DNA from: an uncultured Clostridium sp.
Lineage (GTDB): Bacteria > Bacillota > Clostridia > Christensenellales > Pumilibacteraceae
Reading direction: 5' to 3'
Assembly (NCBI GenBank): GCA_900555125.1
Contig: USKH01000013.1
Coordinates: 1-12,568, forward strand
Length of the DNA stretch: 12,568 bases
The position numbers were made by a program, and so were the translations under genes. Positions 1 to 4,985 of the stretch are shown here, piece by piece; the first letter of the stretch is position 1, and every line of letters begins with the position of its first letter. The notes under the pieces are model-generated. The model did not search any database, was not told the DNA's origin, and saw only the letters and a program-made list of their open reading frames with translations.

Positions 1-1
1 A

Positions 2-49
2 TTTTTGATAGATGCCAAACGAGAAAAATACCGTGTAGATGGGATTTGA
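2..49 (+). CDS. Possible 3' end of an upstream gene (partial)
   Basis: Reading from base 2, fifteen codons stay open and end in TGA at 47-49, giving a peptide that ends in IDAKREKYRVDGI. A convincing intrinsic terminator begins about 20 bases later, which is the expected spacing behind a real stop codon. Frame 1 is also open, but its stop (82-84) lies inside the terminator hairpin, so frame 2 is preferred. The fragment is too short to identify. It is called only because the terminator needs an upstream transcription unit. Confidence 0.3.
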   Translation, partial: FLIDAKREKYRVDGI

Positions 50-68
50 ACTTGAAAATCGATCATTT

Positions 69-112
69 GGGGGAGTTTACGTGATTTTTAGTCGCGCAAA
101 CTTCCCTTTTTT
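69..112 (+). terminator. Intrinsic terminator of an upstream transcription unit
   Basis: Bases 70-78 (GGGGAGTTT) pair with 98-106 (AAACTTCCC) through nine consecutive pairs including one G-U. Inside, 80-84 pair with 92-96 to close a 7-base loop. Six T residues (107-112) follow directly. This is a textbook rho-independent terminator. It separates the rhamnosidase gene from whatever lies upstream, and it argues that the rhamnosidase needs its own promoter. Confidence 0.75.
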
Positions 113-145
113 CGTTTGTATCAAAAAACATACAGGTTTATTTCA

Positions 146-174
146 TTGACAAACATATCTTTTTATGATAGACT
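146..174 (+). promoter_or_regulatory. Probable sigma-A promoter of the rhamnosidase gene
   Basis: A perfect -35 hexamer TTGACA (146-151) is followed after 17 bases by TAGACT (169-174), a 4-of-6 match to TATAAT. It lies between the upstream terminator and the ribosome binding site at 198-202. The -10 box is weak, so the promoter may need an activator. No obvious operator palindrome was seen around it. Confidence 0.45.
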
Positions 175-208
175 GATTGCATTGATCGCTAAAATACGGA
201 GGAAATGC

Positions 209-2173
209 ATGAATAACAAAAGTTATTGGATATGGCATTGGGGAGACTACGAGATCTATCACATTATGAATGTACATCTTCGCCGTGAAGAGCAAGGCTA
301 TCACCGTCCTCCCTTCTGGAAGATATCAACGCCCTATGTATCGGTTAAGTTCAGAAAACAAATAAATTCAAGCGGCGGCTATCTCATATGCCACATCAAC
401 GGCGAGGGGCACGTGGCTATTGATAACATAAGATACCGTGAAAACACCCGTATAGAACTTTCTCCCGGGTTTCACGGAATAGAAGTTCTCGTTTCCAACC
501 GTAACGGTCTGCCCGCTATTTTTGTTGAAAGTGACGTTTGTCCCAGTGACAAAAGCTGGATATGCAATCATTTTGCGGGTGATTTTTCTCCCGTCGGTTG
601 CAGTCCATGCTTTGACAGCATAGATAAGAACCCCGAAAATTTTCCTTTTGAATACGAAAGAAAATATCCCGTATCAAAAGGAAAAGACGAAAACGGCATT
701 TTGTTTGATTTCGGCACCGAACTTTTCGGTTATCTCAATATAAGTGGAGTCGACGAAAACAGTAAGATTGGCGTATTCTACGGAGAAAGTCGCGATGAAG
801 CTCTCGATACTGCTTACAGTTATATTTCAGACTCGGTGTACGGAAAAAAGGAATATCGCCTTCGTCAGAGAGCTTTCAGATATGTCTATCTGAATGGTCT
901 GTCGGACTCCTCAGAGGTGTCTGCCGACTATGAATATCTTCCGCTTGAGGCAAAGGGCAGCTTCCGGTGCGAAAATGCGCTTTTTAACGATATATACACC
1001 GTCGCAGCATATACATTCCATCTTAATTGCAGAGAAGGATTTTTTGATGGCATAAAAAGAGACAGATGGGTATGGGCAGGTGACGCTTATCAAAGCGCAA
1101 GAATAAACAGATACCTGTTTTCCGATAAAGAAATTGACCAACGAACGCTGATTGGCCTTATCGGTAAGCTCCCGATCGAGCAGAACATAAATACCATCCT
1201 GGATTACAGTCTGCTCTGGATCATCACGCTGTACGAGCATTATATTACGTATGGCGACAAGGAGTTTTTGGGACGTATATACCCTATGGCAAGCGAGCTT
1301 CTTTTTTTCTGTGAAACGCGTCTGAACAAGGATGGCTTTATCGAAGGACTTCTTGATGATTGGACTTTTATTGACTGGTCGGATATAGACAAGTGTGGGG
1401 CAGTATGCGCCGAACAGATGCTTTTGATTCGGGCGTATTCGGTGATGGCATATATGGCCAAAGAACTGCAAATCGATGAAAGCAATGCGCTCTTCCAAAA
1501 GAGTGAAATGCTTAAAATGCGTGTCAACGAAAACTACTGGAACGAAGAAAAGGGCGCATATATCGACAGTTATCAATCCGGCAAAGCTCACGTGACGCGC
1601 CATGCAAATATTTTTGCCGTTATGTATGATATATCAAACGAAAAACAGGCGCAAAGCATACTGAAAAACGTTTTAAAAAATGATAGTATTACAAAAATAA
1701 CGACTCCTTACTTTGAGGGTTATGAGTTAGATGCGTTGGCCAAACTCGGTGATTTTAAGGCTGTTGAAGATATGATCACCTCCTATTGGGGCGGAATGAT
1801 AGAGCTTGGCGCGCAGACCATATGGGAAGAATATCACCCCGAGATGCACGGCGCAGAGCATTATGCCATGTACGGAGGCAAATACGAAAAATCCTTGTGC
1901 CACGCGTGGGGAGCAGGTCCTATCTATCTGTTCGGTCGCTACTATCTCGGCGTACACGCAACCTCCGCAGGATATCAGACCTTTACCGTTGCGCCAAACC
2001 TTGGCGGACTTAAGGAAATTTGCGGTACAGTCCCGATAAACGGAGGAACGGTCAGTGTCCGACTAAACAAAGAAAAACTCTCGGTTGTGGCAAGTAAGGC
2101 AGGAGGCACGCTTGTGTGGAAGAATAAAAGCTATGCTCTAAAGCCTGAAGAACCTATTGTTATCGATTGCTAA
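209..2173 (+). CDS. GH78-family alpha-L-rhamnosidase (six-hairpin glycosidase)
   Basis: This 654-residue protein resembles GH78 inverting alpha-L-rhamnosidases, which release terminal rhamnose from plant or bacterial glycans and glycosides. It has an N-terminal beta region (about 1-265), the (alpha/alpha)6 barrel, and a C-terminal beta sandwich (about 580-654). The catalytic loop is visible at 280-292 as D280, R284, D285, R286, W289 and D292. A second acidic site is E540 in GAQTIWEE, and H565/W567 follow. Against the classical DxxxRER...GD loop, the general-acid Glu position is Asp here (D285). No signal peptide is present, so it probably acts in the cytoplasm on imported oligosaccharides or glycosides. 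The start is ATG at 209, six bases after GGAGG (198-202). The longer TTG reading from 116 would run through the promoter and is rejected. The gene stands alone between two terminators, and its codons look more A/T-leaning than those of its neighbours. Substrate is inferred from family only; a related alpha-glycosidase activity is possible. Confidence 0.85.
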   Translation: MNNKSYWIWHWGDYEIYHIMNVHLRREEQGYHRPPFWKISTPYVSVKFRKQINSSGGYLICHINGEGHVAIDNIRYRENTRIELSPGFHGIEVLVSNRNGLPAIFVESDVCPSDKSWICNHFAGDFSPVGCSPCFDSIDKNPENFPFEYERKYPVSKGKDENGILFDFGTELFGYLNISGVDENSKIGVFYGESRDEALDTAYSYISDSVYGKKEYRLRQRAFRYVYLNGLSDSSEVSADYEYLPLEAKGSFRCENALFNDIYTVAAYTFHLNCREGFFDGIKRDRWVWAGDAYQSARINRYLFSDKEIDQRTLIGLIGKLPIEQNINTILDYSLLWIITLYEHYITYGDKEFLGRIYPMASELLFFCETRLNKDGFIEGLLDDWTFIDWSDIDKCGAVCAEQMLLIRAYSVMAYMAKELQIDESNALFQKSEMLKMRVNENYWNEEKGAYIDSYQSGKAHVTRHANIFAVMYDISNEKQAQSILKNVLKNDSITKITTPYFEGYELDALAKLGDFKAVEDMITSYWGGMIELGAQTIWEEYHPEMHGAEHYAMYGGKYEKSLCHAWGAGPIYLFGRYYLGVHATSAGYQTFTVAPNLGGLKEICGTVPINGGTVSVRLNKEKLSVVASKAGGTLVWKNKSYALKPEEPIVIDC

Positions 2174-2193
2174 TATTTTCACGAAAGCATCTT

Positions 2194-2203
2194 GAACCGG
2201 TTC
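2194..2203. promoter_or_regulatory. Operator-like palindrome GAACCGGTTC
   Basis: This is a perfect 10-base palindrome with a central CCGG, flanked by TT and CCAA so that the whole reads TTGAACCGGTTCCAA. It is one base short of the symmetric half-sites typical of LacI/CcpA-type regulators. It lies 20 bases after the rhamnosidase stop and upstream of a terminator, with no gene directly downstream. It may be a relic of a lost neighbour or a chance palindrome. Confidence 0.25.
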
Positions 2204-2297
2204 CAACTTTCCGACCACCGTAATACGAGGTTTTCAGATGCACCGGCCGAGCAAATTGCCCCTAAAAAGTGTGATATCTTTTTCGGCGGCACGATAC

Positions 2298-2339
2298 ATA
2301 AATAAAGAGAATCACCGAAAGGTGGTTCTCTTTATTTAT
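2298..2339 (+). terminator. Terminator after the rhamnosidase gene
   Basis: A 19-pair stem (2298-2316 with 2321-2339) contains a single T-G wobble and closes on a GAAA tetraloop. The 3' arm ends in TTTATTTAT, which supplies the U-rich tract. The 5' arm is A-rich, so the element could also work on the minus strand. It ends the single-gene rhamnosidase unit about 125 bases after the stop codon; that 125-base stretch holds no convincing ORF. Confidence 0.85.
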
Positions 2340-2340
2340 A

Positions 2341-2538
2341 TGGGTGGGGCTTGAAGCTTAAGAAGGCGCGAGCGAGAAGCAAACAGTCCGGTGGACTATT
2401 CGTAGCCAAAGCGGGGAGCAATTTATAATTGCGACCGGGAACTGCTCTCGCCGTAGTTTTATTCGGACAGTCGAGAGGACGAAAGTCCCTACATTTACCC
2501 TCTCCGTCGCCTTACGGAGCCACCTCTCCCGAAGGGCG
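2341..2538. repeat. Hairpin-rich non-coding intergenic repeat remnant
   Basis: This gene-free stretch is packed with short inverted repeats: AGTCC-GGT-GGACT (2385-2397), GCAATT-TAT-AATTGC (2418-2432) nested inside GAGCA/TGCTC (2416-2420 and 2443-2447), GGAC-GAAA-GTCC (2477-2488), CTCCGT/ACGGAG (2502-2507 and 2514-2519) and CCC-GAA-GGG (2528-2536). Several modules resemble, from memory, short repeats scattered between genes in gut Clostridia, where copies have longer arms. Here the arms look eroded, so this copy is probably degenerate. No terminal repeats or transposase were seen. Only one copy lies in the window, so repetitiveness is inferred. Confidence 0.5.
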
Positions 2539-2606
2539 ATTTTAATCGGTTGATTTCCGGAAACTGGCTGCGTGTGTAAAATTTGTAATTTCGTGGCGTT
2601 GCGGGC

Positions 2607-2635
2607 TTGAAAATCGCGGAAAAGCGTGGTATAAT
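2607..2635 (+). promoter_or_regulatory. Sigma-A promoter of the membrane-anchored protein gene
   Basis: TTGAAA (2607-2612) and a perfect TATAAT (2630-2635) are separated by 17 bases. Transcription should start near 2642, leaving a leader of about 109 bases before the GTG start at 2751. The promoter lies inside the longest possible open frame of this gene, which shows that the TTG at 2607 is not a start codon. Confidence 0.8.
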
Positions 2636-2651
2636 ATTCTTAAGAAGAATA
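2635..2651. promoter_or_regulatory. Palindrome overlapping the transcription start (possible operator)
   Basis: TATTCTT (2635-2641), AAG spacer, AAGAATA (2645-2651) form a perfect 7-base inverted repeat. It begins on the last base of the -10 box and spans the expected start site. A repressor bound here would block initiation. Alternatively the RNA 5' end could form a short hairpin. No regulator gene adjoins it, so its use is inferred. Confidence 0.35.
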
Positions 2652-2750
2652 AAAGAAAGGATATATTTGCCCGAGAAAAGCCAAAGGGCAGGACAGCGAA
2701 AATCGAGCGGCGAACGCGGATTTGTCGCATACCGAAGGAGGAAAGAAACC

Positions 2751-4226
2751 GTGAAGAAACGAACTGTTAAAATTTTATCCGCAATAGCCGCGGCTCTGAT
2801 AATAGCGGCGACTCCAAACGGCGTTTACGCTTCGGCAAATTCGGCGCAAAGCCATTGGCGCGGCGTGGACGCGACGGGAGCCACGATAACCGGCGAAAAC
2901 TGCCCGATAGAAGTTACCGCCGAAACGCTTACTTTCGACATCGGCGAATTTCCGCAAAAATATTCGAGCGTCGATTATGACAAAACCGAATATTCTGCCA
3001 AGGTAACCGCCGAGTACACTTTTTACAATCCGACGGACATGGACGTTACGGCAACGCTGGTTTTCCCGTTCGGAGCGCAACCGGACTACGAACTTCCGGA
3101 CGAGGACGACGACCAAGGTTCTGACGCGTACAAGTACGACATAACGCTTGACGGCAAAGCGATAGAAAAGAAAATTCGCTACACCATTACCGAGCGTTAC
3201 GGCTTCGATTTGTCGAGAGATCTGAAAAGATTGCTGGACAGCTATGCAAAGGACGATTTTTTCGCGCCCGATACGCCGGTAACCAAATACGTTTACACGG
3301 TGGGAGACAAGCAAAATCCGTCGCCGATCGCCGGAGATAAAACGGATGCGTACGCCGTGTTCGATTGGAGCGGTTCGGACGGGACGCTTATTTATTTCCC
3401 GGCTCAGAATTTCTATTACGAAACGACGGACGGAATAGGTAGATTCGGGACGCGGGCGAAAAACGGCAGTTCTTTTGTTTTGTACGCGATAGGCAAACCG
3501 CTTTCGCATTTGCCTCATTGGGGAATTTACAAAAGCATCCGCGCCGCCGCAGAGGATAAAATATGCGACGGAATAACGCTTTATTCGGCAACGACCACGA
3601 CCTTCGAGCAGTTTGCGCTTTCGTATCGCAACGAAAATTCAAAAGTGTCGGAAGTGGACTGGTACAACGCGGTTTTAAGCACTGTCAAAGGTGCGTCGGA
3701 TAAAACCGCTTACGGAGTGCTTTCCGACTTCGGATTGGAATCTCGGTTTTACGACGGTCGTCGCCTTATGCGGTGGTATGAATACGAAATCACGATAGCA
3801 CCGAAAAGCAGCGTGAAAAACGCCGTTACCGCGCCGATTTATCCCGCAATAGCTCTCGATTACAAACCCGGCGTTTATTCGTATACCTATCTGCTTTCGC
3901 CGGCAAGCACATGGGCGAAATTCGGCAAGCTCGACGTCGTCGTAAATACGCCGTTTTATATAACGAAAAACAGCATAAGCGGCTTTGAAAAGACCGAAAA
4001 CGGCTACTCGGCAAGCTTTGACGGACTGCCGGAAGGCGAACTCGAATTTACGCTCTGTTCGGCGGAAAATCAGAAGTACGCTCCGTACGGCGGTACCGGA
4101 AATACGCAAGTGATTTTTTGGGGGCTGATTATCGCGCTGTCGTTACTCGTCCTGTCCGTAATAGGCGGTATAACCGCGTCAATCGTCATCGTGTGCGTAA
4201 AACGCAGGAAAAGACGATCCGAGTAA
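2751..4226 (+). CDS. Secreted, C-terminally membrane-anchored protein of unknown function
   Basis: I do not recognise a named family for this 491-residue protein. The start is GTG at 2751, nine bases after GGAGG (2737-2741). It gives a classical signal peptide: MKKRTVK, a hydrophobic core at about 8-20, and AxA-type cleavage after A27 or A29. The next ~420 residues would be extracellular. They begin with a beta-rich stretch (about 45-130) with a YNPT motif and FPFG, reminiscent of VIT or immunoglobulin-like folds. The C-terminus has a transmembrane segment at about 454-483 followed by a basic cytoplasmic tail KRRKRRSE, so it is a type I membrane protein. There is no sortase motif, and I saw no obvious catalytic signature. 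The gene is monocistronic, with its own promoter and a terminator shared with the convergent yabQ. Cell-envelope sensing, adhesion or binding are all possible; none is shown. Confidence 0.8.
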   Translation: MKKRTVKILSAIAAALIIAATPNGVYASANSAQSHWRGVDATGATITGENCPIEVTAETLTFDIGEFPQKYSSVDYDKTEYSAKVTAEYTFYNPTDMDVTATLVFPFGAQPDYELPDEDDDQGSDAYKYDITLDGKAIEKKIRYTITERYGFDLSRDLKRLLDSYAKDDFFAPDTPVTKYVYTVGDKQNPSPIAGDKTDAYAVFDWSGSDGTLIYFPAQNFYYETTDGIGRFGTRAKNGSSFVLYAIGKPLSHLPHWGIYKSIRAAAEDKICDGITLYSATTTTFEQFALSYRNENSKVSEVDWYNAVLSTVKGASDKTAYGVLSDFGLESRFYDGRRLMRWYEYEITIAPKSSVKNAVTAPIYPAIALDYKPGVYSYTYLLSPASTWAKFGKLDVVVNTPFYITKNSISGFEKTENGYSASFDGLPEGELEFTLCSAENQKYAPYGGTGNTQVIFWGLIIALSLLVLSVIGGITASIVIVCVKRRKRRSE

Positions 4227-4240
4227 AAAATAATCGATAA

Positions 4241-4292
4241 AAAAACGAACGTCCGAGGCGACTTTGTAAATGCTGCACAGACGTTCGTTTTT
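4241..4292. terminator. Shared terminator between convergent genes
   Basis: AAAAACGAACGTC (4241-4253) and GACGTTCGTTTTT (4280-4292) form a perfect 13-base inverted repeat with a 26-base loop. Each arm carries an A/T run on the correct side, so the RNA of either strand ends in U residues. It lies 14 bases after the stop of the membrane-anchored protein and 19 bases past the end of yabQ on the other strand. It therefore probably terminates both units. The loop is longer than usual. Confidence 0.8.
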
Positions 4293-4311
4293 ATTTTTAT
4301 TAAAAGAGAGA

Positions 4312-4575
4312 CTAATATTCGGCTTTCTTGCCGAAAAACAGGCGAGGAAGAATAAGTCCCGCGAAAAAAGCGAACAGCGCGGGCAGAGAAACCGTTCCGT
4401 AAGCGAAGAAAACGCGCGGCAGATAAAAAGCCGCCGCGGCAATGAGCGTAAGCGAAAAATCGACGAAAAAAAGCGTGATGCAAGTCTTTTTTATTTTTCC
4501 GCACAGCACGAATATAAGCGAAAACAACGCTCCCGTGGCGAGATGAACGAAAAAGAGCAGAGTTTGGCTTGTCAT
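4312..4575 (-). CDS. yabQ: Spore cortex biosynthesis protein YabQ (short form)
   Basis: This 87-residue, very hydrophobic protein has three likely membrane helices (about 5-25, 31-52 and 56-81). Its identity rests on its hydrophobic pattern and its place directly after yabP, the usual order in spore-formers. In Bacillus subtilis YabQ is needed for spore cortex formation and sits in the outer forespore membrane. The protein is short compared with the B. subtilis form and near the size of the core domain. Its ATG overlaps the yabP stop as ATGA (4572-4575), and no Shine-Dalgarno sequence precedes it, so translation probably depends on coupling to yabP. It ends at TAG, 19 bases before the shared terminator. 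Sequence similarity alone is weak, so another small membrane protein cannot be excluded. Confidence 0.65.
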   Translation of the reverse strand: MTSQTLLFFVHLATGALFSLIFVLCGKIKKTCITLFFVDFSLTLIAAAAFYLPRVFFAYGTVSLPALFAFFAGLILPRLFFGKKAEY

Positions 4576-4838
4576 TTAAAAATCTTTTTGAAAACAGGTT
4601 CCTTTTTCCCGCGATAATTAAGCCCCGAAACCGTGCCGGTAAACGAAAAAGTTTTGTTTTGGTCGTTGTATCCGCTTATGACGAAATTTTTGCCCGAAAT
4701 TGCCAGTTCGCCCATGCTTGTTTCAAGCGCGATACAGTCGTCTTTAACCGAAAGCACTTTGTTTACCCCGGTAATGGTGCCTTTTTCTTTATTTATAAGC
4801 GTAATCTCGTGCGTATCGTTTGTCCGATTGTTTTCCAT
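4572..4838 (-). CDS. yabP: Sporulation protein YabP
   Basis: This 88-residue protein matches the YabP/YqfC family of small beta-rich sporulation proteins. The recognisable parts are HEITLINKEKGTITGVNKV near the N-terminus, then the central stretch VLSVKDDCIALETSMGEL followed by ISGKNF. The family is known from spore-formers, where yabP is co-transcribed with yabQ under the mother-cell sigma factor E. The start is ATG at 4838-4836, preceded on the minus strand by a strong GGGAGGG ribosome binding site (4852-4846) with seven bases between. It overlaps yabQ by four bases. In many Firmicutes the pair is followed by divIC and an S1-domain gene; here a terminator and an unrelated gene follow instead. 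Its presence is the best evidence in the window that the host lineage makes endospores. Confidence 0.85.
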   Translation of the reverse strand: MENNRTNDTHEITLINKEKGTITGVNKVLSVKDDCIALETSMGELAISGKNFVISGYNDQNKTFSFTGTVSGLNYRGKKEPVFKKIFK

Positions 4839-4858
4839 AATAAAACCCTCCCGGAAAG

Positions 4859-4866
4859 ATTATATG
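4859..4866 (-). promoter_or_regulatory. Candidate sigma-E-like -10 element for yabPQ
   Basis: Read on the minus strand, 4866-4859 is CATATAAT, one base from the sigma-E -10 consensus CATACAAT known from Bacillus. It lies just upstream of the yabP ribosome binding site, where an early mother-cell promoter would be expected. The -35 region is poor (an ATA at 4884-4882, 15 bases further up), and TATAAT within it could instead serve sigma-A. It is suggestive only. Confidence 0.3.
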
Positions 4867-4905
4867 CAAAACTTACCCGTGTATTGACATTTTTGCGTTA
4901 AACGG

Positions 4906-4934
4906 TTGCTTTTTTTTACATAAAGCGGTATAAT
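4906..4934 (+). promoter_or_regulatory. Sigma-A promoter of tex
   Basis: TTGCTT (4906-4911) and a perfect TATAAT (4929-4934) are 17 bases apart. The start would be near 4941, leaving a leader of about 45 bases. A second TTGACA at 4884-4889 has no matching -10 box at the right distance. The promoter shares the 147-base divergent region with yabP. Confidence 0.7.
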
Positions 4935-4985
4935 GGCTGATAGCGAAGGCAGAGAGCTTTCGCAAAATATCCCAAGAAGGCATCT

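Noticed and set aside
116..208. TTG-initiated N-terminal extension of the rhamnosidase
   Set aside because: It overlaps the promoter at 146-174 and lacks a ribosome binding site. The ATG at 209 has GGAGG at ideal spacing.
2341..2538. CRISPR array or intact insertion sequence
   Set aside because: There are no regularly spaced direct repeats, no transposase frame and no matching terminal inverted repeats.
2607..2750. TTG-initiated extension of the membrane-anchored protein, or a start at TTG 2667
   Set aside because: The first TTG is part of the -35 box. Either extension would bury the signal peptide, while GTG at 2751 has a strong GGAGG.
4270..4901. Plus-strand open frames opposite yabP and yabQ
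   Set aside because: Composition is that of shadow frames (Arg/Lys-rich), while the minus-strand frames match sporulation proteins, overlap by ATGA and have a good ribosome binding site for yabP.
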